Assembly: GCF_002157685.2 (NCBI RefSeq)
Contig: NZ_AP026738.1
Location: 2,666,001 to 2,730,000, forward strand
DNA from: Comamonas thiooxydans
Lineage (GTDB): Bacteria; Pseudomonadota; Gammaproteobacteria; Burkholderiales; Burkholderiaceae_C
Reading direction: 5' to 3'
Length of the DNA: 64,000 nucleotides
This document shows, piece after piece, positions 1 through 8,444 of this stretch (within the stretch, counting starts at the first letter, position 1; each line of letters starts with the position of its first letter). The notes beneath the pieces are model-generated. The model was not told where the DNA came from, did no database searches, and saw only the letters and a program-made list of their open reading frames with translations. Position numbers and translations under genes: made by a program.

Positions 1-599
1 CCGGAGCGAAAGCTATCGTTCTGCGCGCCGATGTCACGCAGTCAGCGGATGTCACCCATGCCATCACGCAAGCCGTGAAGAATTGGGGCCGTCTCGACTA
101 TGCCTTCAATAACGCGGGCATCGCGCCGCGAGGCAGGGCCGCTGCGGATCTGCCCGAAGAAGAGTGGGACCGGACGATCGCTGTGAACCTGAAAGGGGTG
201 TGGCTTTGCATCAAGCACGAATGTGCCTACATGCGAGACCATGGCGGCGGAGCCATTGTCAACACCGCCTCGATCATGGGCGTGGTGGGTGGGCCAGGGC
301 TAGCTGCTTACTCGGCTTCGAAAGCCGGCGTGATCGGGCTCACCCGCTCCGTGGCGCTGGACTATGCGAGCCAAGGGATACGCGTGAATGCCGTGTGTCC
401 CGGCGGCATCGCCCACACGGCCATCACGGATCGTCCCGACAACGCGCGGGACATGGAGCAGCTCATGCAGGCCACGCCCATGGGGCGTCTCGGCAAGCCC
501 GCCGATATCGCGGGGACGGTAATGTGGCTCTGCTCCGAAGGAGCTGCCTTTGTTACCGGACAGTCCATTACAGTCGATGGCGGGTTTACGGTATGGTGA
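1..599 (+). CDS. SDR-family oxidoreductase, 5' end cut off by window
   Basis: C-terminal part (about 198 residues visible) of a classical short-chain dehydrogenase/reductase. The reading frame is open from the window edge, so the true start lies upstream. Visible family landmarks are NNAG (strand 4 stabilising motif), the catalytic Ser region IVNTASIMG, the catalytic YSASKAG (YxxxK), the VCPGGI loop after it, and the C-terminal GQSITVDGG typical of FabG-like enzymes. The glycine-rich cofactor motif is not in the window. The substrate cannot be read from this sequence. It lies convergent to the arsenic operon and is not obviously part of it. Confidence 0.9.
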   Translation, partial: GAKAIVLRADVTQSADVTHAITQAVKNWGRLDYAFNNAGIAPRGRAAADLPEEEWDRTIAVNLKGVWLCIKHECAYMRDHGGGAIVNTASIMGVVGGPGLAAYSASKAGVIGLTRSVALDYASQGIRVNAVCPGGIAHTAITDRPDNARDMEQLMQATPMGRLGKPADIAGTVMWLCSEGAAFVTGQSITVDGGFTVW

Positions 600-727
600 T
601 CAGACAGTGTGGTTCATCATGACGTTTCGCTTTCAGCAAGCGGACGTTTTTTTCGAGCGTGGGCGTCGTTTATGGCGCCCGCAGTCTAGCTCGATGGGCA
701 AGTTTCATGGTCAATAGCATGATGTTT

Positions 728-785
728 GGCCAGCTTCTGGCTGGTAACAGTTAGCCGCCGTGGGCAGCGCACGACCCATTGCAGC
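728..785 (+). repeat. Degenerate copy of dispersed repeat family 1 (weak)
   Basis: This gene-free stretch carries pieces that match other copies of the repeat seen at 3755-9670: a CAGCTTCTGGC segment and, about 35 bases later, GCAGCGCACGACCC. The central GATCTGCGACTG core is not preserved, so the assignment is tentative. The rest of 600-852 shows no gene. Confidence 0.3.
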
Positions 786-852
786 CGCTCAAGTGGCGAA
801 GAAGCGGCCACTGGACTTGTTTTGGAATGCAGAGCCCACCTGCCCGCATCAC

Positions 853-1590
853 TTAGATACTTCGCTGATTGACCCGCTTGGACAGTTCTTCGGCGCTTTC
901 ACGGCGCTCGCTATAGCGATTCACCAGATAGTCGGCACAGTCTCGCGTCAGCAGTGTGAACTTGACCAGCTCTTCCATCACGTCCACCACCCGTTCGTAA
1001 TACGAAGACGGCTTCATCCGGCCAGCCTCGTCGAACTCGGCAAATGCCTTGGCAACGGACGATTGATTGGGGATGGTGATCATGCGGATCCATCGACCCA
1101 GCACGCGCATCTGGTTGACCGCATTGAAGGACTGTGAGCCGCCCGAGACTTGCATCACTGCCAGTGTCTTGCCTTGTGTCGGCCGCACCGCGCCAACGGA
1201 CAGAGGAATCCAGTCGATCTGCGCTTTGAGAATGCTGGTCATGGCACCGTGGCGCTCTGGAGAAGTCCAGACCATGCCCTCGGCCCATTGGGCCAGCTCG
1301 CGCAGTTCCTGGACCTTAGGGTGATCCTCAGGGGCGCCGTCGGGAAGTGGCAGGCCACGCGGATCGAAGAGCCTGGTCTCGGCACCCATCTTGCGCAGCA
1401 GCCGCGCTGCCTCCTCGGTTAGAAGGCGGCTATAGGAGCGGTCACGAACCGAGCCATACAGTAGCAGAATGCGCGGCGCGTGCGTAGCACGTTGTGCGGG
1501 CAACAGGCCTTCTAGGCTGGGCTTTTCAAAGACTTGCTCGTCCAGGTTGGGGAGATCAGAGCTTGTCAATTCGGTTTCCTTTCGAGTCAA
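853..1590 (-). CDS. arsH: ArsH, NADPH-dependent FMN reductase of arsenic operon
   Basis: A 245-residue flavodoxin-like NAD(P)H:FMN oxidoreductase of the ArsH family. ArsH proteins are known to oxidise trivalent methyl-arsenicals. The phosphate-binding loop [13 protein letters not shown], the TSPERHGAM segment and the [13 protein letters not shown] segment are characteristic. It is the last gene of arsRBCH. Its start codon lies 35 bp inside the 3' end of arsC, which suggests translational coupling. The start used gives a normal-length ArsH with the family's long N-terminal arm containing LPNLD. Confidence 0.93.
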   Translation of the reverse strand: MTRKETELTSSDLPNLDEQVFEKPSLEGLLPAQRATHAPRILLLYGSVRDRSYSRLLTEEAARLLRKMGAETRLFDPRGLPLPDGAPEDHPKVQELRELAQWAEGMVWTSPERHGAMTSILKAQIDWIPLSVGAVRPTQGKTLAVMQVSGGSQSFNAVNQMRVLGRWIRMITIPNQSSVAKAFAEFDEAGRMKPSSYYERVVDVMEELVKFTLLTRDCADYLVNRYSERRESAEELSKRVNQRSI

Positions 1591-1987
1591 TGACGGCTTC
1601 CCCGTCTTCTTTGGAGAAGGCGGCCTGTTGAGGCTGCGGCAGGATGTCCAGAACGGCCTCCGAGGGACGACACAAGCGGGTTGCCAGAGGGGTGACCACT
1701 ATCGGGCGATTGATCAGAATGGGGTGCTGGAGCATGAAATCAATCAATTGCTCGTCCGTCCATTTGGGCTCGCCCAAGCCAAGCTCGTCATACGGCGTAC
1801 CTTTCTGGCGCAACGCATCGCGCACTGGCACGCCCATGGCTTGGATCAGGCCCAGCAGCGTGGCGCGATCAGGTGGCGTCTTGAGATATTCGATGACCGT
1901 GGGCTCTTCCCCACTGTTGCGGATCAGGGCCAGGACATTGCGGGAGGTGCCGCAAGCAGGGTTGTGGTAAATCGTGATGTCGCTCAT
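1556..1987 (-). CDS. arsC: ArsC arsenate reductase, glutaredoxin-dependent type
   Basis: A 143-residue arsenate reductase of the Spx/ArsC thioredoxin-fold family. It reduces arsenate to arsenite for export. The N-terminus [17 protein letters not shown] carries the catalytic Cys12 in the NPxCGTSRN motif, and the later RPIVVTP segment is also typical of plasmid R773-type enzymes. An in-frame ATG 21 bases upstream is possible, but this start aligns with the family N-terminus. It lies between arsB (25 bp upstream) and arsH (overlapping). Confidence 0.95.
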   Translation of the reverse strand: MSDITIYHNPACGTSRNVLALIRNSGEEPTVIEYLKTPPDRATLLGLIQAMGVPVRDALRQKGTPYDELGLGEPKWTDEQLIDFMLQHPILINRPIVVTPLATRLCRPSEAVLDILPQPQQAAFSKEDGEAVIDSKGNRIDKL

Positions 1988-2012
1988 AGCGCTAGATTCC
2001 CGTTGCAAAAAT

Positions 2013-3302
2013 TCAAGACACCACGCTGAGCCGCAAGGCCAGGGCGGCTAGGGTGATGAGCAGCACGGGCAGGGTCAGTACCGCGCCGACTTTGAGGTAG
2101 TAGCCCCAGCCAATCGTTGTGCCCTTCTTGCCCAGCACATGCAGCCACAGCAAGGTGGCCAAGCTGCCAATCGGCGTGATCTTGGGGCCCAGATCGCAGC
2201 CGATCACATTGGCGTACACCATGGCCTCCTTGACAGCACCGCTGGCTGTGGACGCATCGATGGACAAGGCCCCGATCAAGACCGTGGGCATGTTGTTCAT
2301 GATCGAGGACAGTACTGCGGACAACACGCCCGTGCCCAGCGATGCGGTCCACACGCCACCGGCTGCAAACTGATTCAGCAACACGGCGATGTAATCCGTG
2401 AGGCCCGCGTTGCGCAACCCGTAGACCACCAGATACATACCCAGCGAGAACACTACGATCTGCCAAGGCGCGCCATGGAGCACCTTCCTGGTGCTGATGA
2501 CATGACCACGAGCTGCCACGGCCAGCAAGATTGCGGCACCCACGGTCGCCACGGCACTGACAGGAACGCCCAGAGGCTCCAACACAAAAAAGCCAATCAG
2601 CAGCAAGACCAGCACGACCCAGCCGGCCCGGAACGTGGCCCGGTCTTTGATCGCAGCCGAGGGCTGTTTGAGTTGGGCCACATCGTAGGTGGCGGGAATA
2701 TCGCGTAGGAAAAACAGCAGCAGCACACCGAGGCTGGCCAGGACCGAGGCGATGTTGACCGGGACCATCACCGATGCGTAGTCGTTGAAGCCGACCTTGA
2801 AAAAGTCGGCGGAGACGATATTCACCAGATTGGAGACGATCAGCGGCAGGCTTGCAGTGTCGGCAATAAACCCGGCAGCCATGACAAACGCCAACGTCGC
2901 TGCAGGAGAAAAGCCCAGCGCCATCAGCATGGCCATCACGATGGGCGTGAGAATCAGGGCAGCTCCGTCATTGGCAAACAGAGCCGACACGGCGGCTCCC
3001 AGCAGCACGATGAAGGCAAACAGCTTGACGCCGCTGCCGCCGCCCCAGCGGGCAAAGTGCAATGCGGCCCATTCAAAGAACCCGGCCTCATCCAGTAAAA
3101 GACTGGTGATGATGATGGCGACAAAGGTCGCCGTGGCATTCCAAACGATATGCCAGACCACCGGAATATCAGCTAAGTGCACGACTCCCAGAAGCAAAGC
3201 GACAACGGCCCCGATTGAAGCGCTCCAGCCAATGCCAAGGCCGCGCGGCTGCCAGATGACCAGCGTCAGCGTGAAGATGAAAATCAGAATGGCCGTCAAC
3301 AT
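2013..3302 (-). CDS. arsB: ArsB arsenite/antimonite efflux permease
   Basis: A polytopic inner-membrane permease of 429 residues, the standard length of ArsB. About 12 hydrophobic segments are visible. Family motifs include the TATFVAII region, [27 protein letters not shown] and the C-terminal [19 protein letters not shown]. It exports arsenite, either alone by proton motive force or with an ArsA ATPase; no arsA is present here. I chose ATG 3302, with AGGAA about ten bases upstream. A TTG two codons earlier is an alternative. Second gene of arsRBCH. Confidence 0.95.
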   Translation of the reverse strand: MLTAILIFIFTLTLVIWQPRGLGIGWSASIGAVVALLLGVVHLADIPVVWHIVWNATATFVAIIITSLLLDEAGFFEWAALHFARWGGGSGVKLFAFIVLLGAAVSALFANDGAALILTPIVMAMLMALGFSPAATLAFVMAAGFIADTASLPLIVSNLVNIVSADFFKVGFNDYASVMVPVNIASVLASLGVLLLFFLRDIPATYDVAQLKQPSAAIKDRATFRAGWVVLVLLLIGFFVLEPLGVPVSAVATVGAAILLAVAARGHVISTRKVLHGAPWQIVVFSLGMYLVVYGLRNAGLTDYIAVLLNQFAAGGVWTASLGTGVLSAVLSSIMNNMPTVLIGALSIDASTASGAVKEAMVYANVIGCDLGPKITPIGSLATLLWLHVLGKKGTTIGWGYYLKVGAVLTLPVLLITLAALALRLSVVS

Positions 3303-3329
3303 GGTCAACTGTTCCTAGCAGCGAGCGCT

Positions 3330-3653
3330 TCAGCGCTGGCACAAAGCCGCGGCGTCTGGAGTGCAGGCTGTGCCCTGACAGCAGTTCTCGGTGAGATATG
3401 AGAGCAGACCATTCATGGCGGGAAATGCAGCGCGGTAGAGCACATTGCGTCCCTGTCTCTCCTGGCTCACGAGTTCAGCGTGGGCGAGTTCCTTCAGGTG
3501 AAACGACAGTGCATTGGGGGCGATACCCAACTGCTCCGCCAATGCACTGGGAGTCAGGCCTTCTGGCCCCGCAACCACCAACGCACGAAAAACGCGCAGG
3601 CGTGCTTCATGGGCTAAAGCTGAGAGGGAACGGATAACTTGGGCTTCTTGCAT
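3330..3653 (-). CDS. arsR: ArsR arsenite-responsive repressor
   Basis: A 107-residue winged-helix repressor. The helix-turn-helix covers about residues 32-60 (SALAEQLGIAPNALSFHLKEL). The classical alpha-3 CxC arsenic site of R773 ArsR is absent. Instead there is a C-terminal NCCQGTAC with Cys91, Cys92 and Cys97. This matches the layout of the separately evolved As(III) site described for Acidithiobacillus ferrooxidans ArsR. The start codon has no Shine-Dalgarno sequence and sits right beside the operator-like palindrome, so the mRNA may be leaderless. First gene of the operon, 27 bp from arsB. Confidence 0.93.
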   Translation of the reverse strand: MQEAQVIRSLSALAHEARLRVFRALVVAGPEGLTPSALAEQLGIAPNALSFHLKELAHAELVSQERQGRNVLYRAAFPAMNGLLSYLTENCCQGTACTPDAAALCQR

Positions 3654-3656
3654 GCA

Positions 3657-3678
3657 TCAATAATACAAGAAATATTGA
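3657..3678 (-). promoter_or_regulatory. Candidate ArsR operator/promoter of arsRBCH
   Basis: Inverted repeat TCAATA-N10-TATTGA immediately upstream of arsR in an AT-rich stretch. On the minus strand a TATTAT hexamer (3665-3660) would place +1 at the arsR ATG, but the -35 region is weak. Position and symmetry suggest autoregulation; this is inference. Confidence 0.55.
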
Positions 3679-3754
3679 ATTGTTTTGAGGTTGAGATGCG
3701 AAATCGGGATTGCTGTCGAGCTACGGGATGACCACTTAACGGATGCAGGTCAAG

Positions 3755-3809
3755 TGGCTGCTTGTGGCCGATCTGCGACTGTCGCTGAACGACCCATATC
3801 AGACATTGC
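3755..3809 (+). repeat. Dispersed repeat family 1, copy A
   Basis: Contains GGCTGCTTGTGGCC followed by the core GATCTGCGACTGTCGCTGA and then ACGACCCATA. The core is identical to that in copies at 4866, 8405 and 9083, all in the same orientation. It separates the arsenic operon from the cytochrome gene. No coding function is seen. Confidence 0.85.
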
Positions 3810-3911
3810 AAAATGAGTTGTGCAATTAATAAAAGGGAGCACAAGGACAGCCTTGTTGAGTGATATCACATGCCAGCTGCCTCATGGTGAGGTCAGGCTA
3901 TCAATACATGA

Positions 3912-4295
3912 TCATCGGCTTTTTGCAATTACGTCACTCATGTATTTATTCAAATCGCGAAAATCCTGCACTGTCCAGGGATGGGGCGCGATCCTCACCC
4001 CGTTTTCCCGCAACGTTCTCGGAATCAGGTCTCCATTCGGGCGGAGTATTACCGACGAAACAATGACGCCTGGATAATCTTCAAGCCGCTTTTTGAAGGC
4101 GGCGGTTGTGAGATCAGGCGTGGGAGGGGTGCTCTTCTTGGCCAATGGTCCGGTGCCCTTGATATCTCCCCCATGGCATACGGCACATCTCTGTGTAAAG
4201 AGATTTTTCCCATTGGTGTTTTGCGCAAAAGTAGTGGGCGGTTGAGTGAGCAGCGAAACTCCCAGCAAAGCACTGAACAATTCCCTTTTTTTCAT
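3912..4295 (-). CDS. Small secreted c-type cytochrome
   Basis: A 127-residue protein. An N-terminal signal peptide (MKKRELFSALLGVS through about residue 25) is followed by a single heme-binding CAVCHG motif. The C-terminal ENGVRIAPHPWTVQDFRD region lies near where an axial Met would be expected, but none is obvious there. It is probably a periplasmic class I cytochrome c or cytochrome-like electron carrier. ATG 4295 is chosen because the signal peptide begins there; the longer open frame upstream is only translated repeat sequence. It stands alone between two repeat copies, so its redox partner cannot be named. Confidence 0.8.
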   Translation of the reverse strand: MKKRELFSALLGVSLLTQPPTTFAQNTNGKNLFTQRCAVCHGGDIKGTGPLAKKSTPPTPDLTTAAFKKRLEDYPGVIVSSVILRPNGDLIPRTLRENGVRIAPHPWTVQDFRDLNKYMSDVIAKSR

Positions 4296-4350
4296 TTGAT
4301 ATTTTCGCGTAGCGCAGGTTGACGAGCCTGAAAAGTATAGGCCTTCCAGC

Positions 4351-4393
4351 GTGGAACGGCCGCTTGCGGCCGGTAGGCGACCGACCCATAGCT
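4351..4393 (+). repeat. Diverged copy of dispersed repeat family 1 (copy F)
   Basis: The segment CGCTTGCGGCCGGTAGGCGA followed by CCGACCCATAGC shares the outer GCTT..GGCC and GACCCATAGC parts with copies A and B, but the middle is different. It may be a related subfamily. It lies just upstream of the cytochrome gene. Confidence 0.45.
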
Positions 4394-4412
4394 GAAGTTG
4401 ACCTGCAGCCAA

Positions 4413-4865
4413 CAGAAGGGCCTTAGGCTGGTGGAGCCCTTCATAATCAAGACCTAACCATCACTGGGATCACAACGCTCACGATGGGAAAGTTCTCCTT
4501 GGACTCACGTTCCGCACGGTGGCTTGCCGCCTGTCAAGAAATGAGTAGTAGCACCATGCATATTGGACTTGCTGACTTTGCAGAGCCTGCTTTGCTGATA
4601 CTTGGAGATTCAGTATCGCTGAACTGGCTTGCGGATTGCACTGAGGCGCGACAGATCAATCGATCTAGCCGCTGATCAATTGCGCGCACTAGCAGCTAGT
4701 GAAAGCCAGGACATACGTACGTGGACTCCAAGGCAAATAGTGCGGGCGTGGTAGTCATTGCGTCAAAAGGCGAATACAGCGCAAACCCTGTCCTAACTTC
4801 CTGAGAAAAGCCATCTGACTTGACCGACTGCAACCACCCTGAAGCTATGGTTCGGAGATGCTCTG
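4413..4865. other. Gene-free stretch, no recognisable feature
   Basis: Together with the repeat copy at 4866-4930, this leaves about 575 bases between the cytochrome gene and the AraC regulator with no credible gene. The short open frames here are translated repeat or random sequence. No tRNA or terminator was seen. Confidence 0.6.
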
Positions 4866-4930
4866 CGGCTGTCTGCTTCTGGCCGATCTGCGACTGTCGC
4901 TGAGCGACCCATAGCCGCCGTTCGCACACA
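4866..4930 (+). repeat. Dispersed repeat family 1, copy B
   Basis: One of the longest copies. It reads CGGCTGTCTGCTTCTGGCC, then the core GATCTGCGACTGTCGCTGA, then GCGACCCATAGCCGCCGTTC. Same orientation as copies A, C and D. It lies between the cytochrome gene and the AraC/MFS module. Confidence 0.85.
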
Positions 4931-4988
4931 TCAATTGCAGTCAGCTAAAAAGGACGCGCCGAATTGAGGGCTTCGCAGCTTGGCCTTG

Positions 4989-5762
4989 CTATTGATAGAA
5001 GCTGGAGGGCGAGACCCCGAAATGTCGACGGAACATTGCAGCAAACGCGCTGGCACTGCCGTAGCCGCAGTCGAGCGCTACTTCGATGACCTTGTTACCT
5101 GCAGCAATCCCGCGCAGCGCGTGAAGCAGCCTAGCCTGCTCACGCCACTGAGCGAACGTCATGCCAGTCTCCTTGGCAAATAGCCGATGCAACGTTCGCT
5201 CTCCCACATGGATTGACGCTGCCCATTCCGCAGCATTCGACGCATCTGAGGGGGTTGCGCTAAGTTGGTCGCAAATGCTGCGAAGCCGCTCATCCTTGGG
5301 CATCGGCAGATGAAGCGGAAGGGTTGTTGAGACGCGAATCTCATCAATGAGCAATTCCAGAAGCCGTGCGTCGCGGCCTTTCGGCTCGGTGTGGAACCCA
5401 ATGCGGACCGCCTCCACGAGCAGTTCGCGCAGCAGGGGTGAGACGTTGATGACGCTGCTCTCATGCGGCAAGGTCGTTACCTTCGCGACATCGATGTACG
5501 CCGTGCGCATAAGCACGTCACCGGCCATCGTGACGGTATGCCGCAGGCCCGTGGTTATCCAGAGCGCGCGATTGGGGGGGACGATCCAAGACCCCGCGTC
5601 GGTGTGCACCACCATAACGCCCTCTGTAGCGTAGAGAAGCTGGCCTTTGGGGTGGGAATGCCAACCCGTGGACATACCGAGCGGCCACCTGTTCTCCATG
5701 ACGACGACCGGCCAGGCCAGACTGTCGTACTGCTTGTGTTTATGGGATGGATGCGTTGTCAT
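4989..5762 (-). CDS. AraC-family regulator with N-terminal cupin domain
   Basis: A 257-residue regulator. The N-terminal cupin-like sensor contains GWHSHPKGQLLYATEGV (about residues 30-60). The C-terminal double helix-turn-helix includes SIHVGERTLHRLFAKETGM and the closing GYGSASAFAAMFRRHFG-SPSSF of the AraC family. This architecture resembles the NimR/YdeI-type regulators found beside drug exporters. It is divergent from the MFS gene at 5879, with 116 bp between starts, so it probably controls that exporter. ATG 5762 is used; a longer frame exists but would run into the intergenic region. Confidence 0.9.
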   Translation of the reverse strand: MTTHPSHKHKQYDSLAWPVVVMENRWPLGMSTGWHSHPKGQLLYATEGVMVVHTDAGSWIVPPNRALWITTGLRHTVTMAGDVLMRTAYIDVAKVTTLPHESSVINVSPLLRELLVEAVRIGFHTEPKGRDARLLELLIDEIRVSTTLPLHLPMPKDERLRSICDQLSATPSDASNAAEWAASIHVGERTLHRLFAKETGMTFAQWREQARLLHALRGIAAGNKVIEVALDCGYGSASAFAAMFRRHFGVSPSSFYQ

Positions 5763-5780
5763 GGCAGAAACTCTACAGAT

Positions 5781-5808
5781 ATTGGCAGATGAGCGTGCGA
5801 CAGCCAAT
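5781..5808 (+). promoter_or_regulatory. Candidate operator between AraC regulator and MFS exporter
   Basis: Perfect inverted half-sites ATTGGC and GCCAAT separated by 16 bases, inside the 116-bp divergent promoter region. Symmetry and position suggest the binding site of the adjacent AraC regulator. No promoter hexamers are convincing enough to name. Confidence 0.45.
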
Positions 5809-5878
5809 CGGCAAGGACGTAATCTCCAAGTTCAGCCGTTCAACGGCTCAGGTCCAACGCACTTGCCTCTGTATTTCC

Positions 5879-7114
5879 ATGACCGTCAGAACTGCCACTC
5901 TCTCCACATCGGAAGCACCTTGCATCGCGGTGCCCGACGCCAAGCCACAGGGATTCCTTCTCCCTATCGTCGGGGGCGCTGCCTTTGCCCACCTTCTCAA
6001 TGACATGATCCAGGCCATGTTGCCTTCGATCTTTCCCATGCTCAAACAGAGCTTCTCCTTGAGCTTTGGGCAGATCGGAATCATCGCGCTGGTCTATCAA
6101 GTCACGGCTTCGCTGCTCCAGCCCTGGATCGGCCTGTATACAGACAAGCATCCCAAGCCATACCTGCTTCCTTCGGGAATGGGGATGACCTTCATCGGAA
6201 TCGCTCTCCTGGCTACGGCCAGCAGCTACGAGATGCTGTTGGTTGCGGCAGCGGTGGTCGGCGTCGGCTCTGCTACCTTTCACCCTGAGGCCTCGCGGAT
6301 TGCCAGGCTGGCGTCGGGTGGCAGGTTTGGAACAGCGCAATCCACTTTTCAGGTAGGTGGTAACACCGGCTCCGCCATCGGCCCCTTGCTGACTGCGGTC
6401 ATCGTTATCCCGCATGGTCAGCCAGCCGTCGCGTGGTTCATGGTAGTAGCACTGGTAGCGATCTTCGTTTTGTATCGCCTCACGATCTGGGTACGTCATC
6501 ACGGAACAGCTAAAGCCAATGTCCTGTCGAAAGACCATGGCGAGGGGCTGGACCGCGCTGGCGTGATACGTGCGATTTCCGTTATCTGTGTGCTGATGTT
6601 TGCGAAGTTCGTCTACATCGCATCATTCACCAATTACTTCACGTTCTATCTGATCGAGCGCTTTCAGCTCAGCGTGCAGACGAGTCAGCTGTTTCTCTTC
6701 ATGTTCCTCGCAGCTGTGGCCGCAGGTACCTTCATAGGCGGACCAGTTGGAGACCGCATTGGCCGCAAGGCTGTCATCTGGATTTCGTTTCTTGGCGTCG
6801 CCCCGTTCGCTCTTGCGCTGCCTTATGTCGGTCTTGCCGGGACCGCCATTCTCGCCATTGTCATAGGCTTGGTTATGTCATCTGCCTTTGCCGCTCTGGT
6901 GGTCTACGCGCAGGAGGCCGTACCCGGTCGCGTGGGATTGGTATCTGGGCTGATGTTTGGGTTGATGTTCGGCGTCGGTGGAATTGGCGCTGCCGGACTG
7001 GGCGATTTGGCAGACGTACACGGCATTGTGTGGGTCTATGGCGTGACCTCATTTCTGCCGCTCCTTGGCTTCGCCACAGCGTTTCTTCCAGAAACTCAGC
7101 GAAAGAAGTTCTAA
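5879..7114 (+). CDS. MFS exporter, fosmidomycin-resistance (Fsr) type
   Basis: A 411-residue major-facilitator protein with about 12 membrane segments. ALVYQVTASLLQPWIGLYTD and GNTGSAIGPLLTA are typical of the Fsr branch. The MFS loop motif between TM8 and TM9 is visible as GPVGDRIGRKAVI. Fsr proteins export fosmidomycin and related small molecules; the actual substrate here is unknown. ATG 5879 matches the family N-terminus. The frame is open further upstream, but that would overlap the divergent promoter. It forms a regulated pair with the AraC gene at 4989-5762. Confidence 0.88.
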   Translation: MTVRTATLSTSEAPCIAVPDAKPQGFLLPIVGGAAFAHLLNDMIQAMLPSIFPMLKQSFSLSFGQIGIIALVYQVTASLLQPWIGLYTDKHPKPYLLPSGMGMTFIGIALLATASSYEMLLVAAAVVGVGSATFHPEASRIARLASGGRFGTAQSTFQVGGNTGSAIGPLLTAVIVIPHGQPAVAWFMVVALVAIFVLYRLTIWVRHHGTAKANVLSKDHGEGLDRAGVIRAISVICVLMFAKFVYIASFTNYFTFYLIERFQLSVQTSQLFLFMFLAAVAAGTFIGGPVGDRIGRKAVIWISFLGVAPFALALPYVGLAGTAILAIVIGLVMSSAFAALVVYAQEAVPGRVGLVSGLMFGLMFGVGGIGAAGLGDLADVHGIVWVYGVTSFLPLLGFATAFLPETQRKKF

Positions 7115-7161
7115 AACTGCTACATCGCTATACGCCTACGTCCGCTTCCCGCAAAAGTGCC

Positions 7162-7178
7162 GAATGGCTGCTTCTGGC
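7162..7178 (+). repeat. Dispersed repeat family 1, copy C, left half
   Basis: The bases GAATGGCTGCTTCTGGC are the left part of a family 1 repeat interrupted by the IS30 element. The right part resumes at 8405. The last two bases (GC, 7177-7178) are repeated at 8405-8406. Confidence 0.85.
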
Positions 7179-8404
7179 TGTGGATTCAACTGGTCAATGC
7201 AACACAATGACCGCCTCTGGCGGAAGGAGTGTTGGCATGAAGCAAAGACCGCGGATTTACTACACCGAAGCTCAGAAGGCCCTGATGTGGGATCGCTGGA
7301 AAGCTGGCGATACCCTGCACGAGATCGGCAAGCTGTTTGATCGCCCGCATACCTCCATTCACACCATCCTGAGTGCGTCTGGCGGCATCCAGCCACCAGC
7401 TCGACATCGGTCTCGCTTGGCACTGACCATAACTGAGCGAGAAGAAATCTCCAGAGCGTTGGCAGCAGGGGAATCCATCCGCTGTGTTGCCAGCCGCTTG
7501 AAACGCGCTGCATCCACAGTCAGCCGTGAACTTCTACGCAATGGAGGCAAGACTTGCTATCGAGCTGCAAAGGCCGATGAGAGCGCTTGGGAACGAGCGC
7601 GTCGTCCAAAGACATGTAAGTTGGCCTGTAATCCCGCACTGGCGCAGATCGTGGCGGTTAAATTGCAGCGTCAGTGGTCGCCCGAGCAAATTGCGGGGTG
7701 GCTCAAACGAACTTACCCGGACGACAAGGAGTTGCAGGTGTCTCACGAAGCCATCTACCGCACGCTCTTCGTCCAAGCACGCGGAGCTTTGAAGAAGGAG
7801 CTCCTGGCGCACCTGCGGCGTACCAGGGTAATGCGCCGCTCACGCCACTACACCCAGAAAACTCCCAACCATGGTCGGATTGTTGATGCCGTTTCCATCA
7901 GTGAACGTCCTGCTTGCATCGAGGATTGGGCAGTGCCGGGACACTGGGAAGGTGATCTCTTGTTCGGCGATGCCTACAGCCAGATTGCCACGCTGGTGGA
8001 GCGCCACACACGCTACGTGATGCTGGTCAAACTAGTGGACAAAGACTCATACACCGTTGTTGCAGCGCTGGCCAGGCATGCACAGACCTTGCCGCAAGAG
8101 CTGTACCGCTCGTTGACTTGGGATCGAGGATCTGAAATGGCTGGGCACAAGCGATTCACGGTGGCCACCGACATCCAGGTCTACTTCTGCGATCCGCAAA
8201 ACCCATGGCAGCGCGGAACGAACGAAAACACCAACGGGTTGCTGCGGCAGTACATGCCCAAAGGAATCGATATCTCTGGCTACTCGCAGGATGAGTTGAA
8301 TGCGATTGCGAGAAAATTAAACGAGCGTCCCAGGAAGACCTTGGGGTACAGAACCCCGGCTGAGATGTTCAACGAGTGTGTTGCGTCGATCGGTTGAATC
8401 CACA
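7179..8404 (+). mobile_element. Intact IS30-family insertion sequence, 1226 bp
   Basis: The ends are TGTGGATTCAAC at 7179 and its exact complement at 8393-8404. The inverted repeat continues imperfectly to about 28 bp, including a shared GCAACACA block. A 2-bp direct repeat (GC at 7177-7178 and 8405-8406) flanks the element, in line with the 2-3 bp duplications of the IS30 family. One transposase gene fills the interior. The element sits inside a family 1 repeat, which fixes both boundaries independently. Confidence 0.95.
7237..8397 (+). CDS. IS30-family transposase
   Basis: A 386-residue DDE transposase. The N-terminal part has helix-turn-helix segments (WKAGDTLHEIGKLFDRPH and ESIRCVASRLKRAASTVSREL). 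The C-terminal catalytic domain shows GHWEGDLLFGD (first Asp), TWDRGSEM (second Asp) and PWQRGTNENTNGLLRQY (Glu), matching the IS30 DDE signature. ATG 7237 follows GGAAGGAG closely and is preferred. The frame is open further upstream, but that would start outside the element. It appears intact and potentially active. Confidence 0.95.
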   Translation: MKQRPRIYYTEAQKALMWDRWKAGDTLHEIGKLFDRPHTSIHTILSASGGIQPPARHRSRLALTITEREEISRALAAGESIRCVASRLKRAASTVSRELLRNGGKTCYRAAKADESAWERARRPKTCKLACNPALAQIVAVKLQRQWSPEQIAGWLKRTYPDDKELQVSHEAIYRTLFVQARGALKKELLAHLRRTRVMRRSRHYTQKTPNHGRIVDAVSISERPACIEDWAVPGHWEGDLLFGDAYSQIATLVERHTRYVMLVKLVDKDSYTVVAALARHAQTLPQELYRSLTWDRGSEMAGHKRFTVATDIQVYFCDPQNPWQRGTNENTNGLLRQYMPKGIDISGYSQDELNAIARKLNERPRKTLGYRTPAEMFNECVASIG

Positions 8405-8440
8405 GCCGATCTGCGACTGTCGCTGAACGACCCAAAACGG
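8405..8440 (+). repeat. Dispersed repeat family 1, copy C, right half
   Basis: Begins GCC and continues directly with the core GATCTGCGACTGTCGCTGA and ACGACCC. Joined to 7162-7178 with one GC copy removed, it restores a full family 1 repeat. Confidence 0.85.
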
Positions 8441-8444
8441 TCTG

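Noticed and set aside
4696..4929. Minus-strand open frame with WVAQRQSQIGQKQ
   Set aside because: It is the translation of repeat copy B; the same peptide appears in the frame through copy A at 3614-3844.
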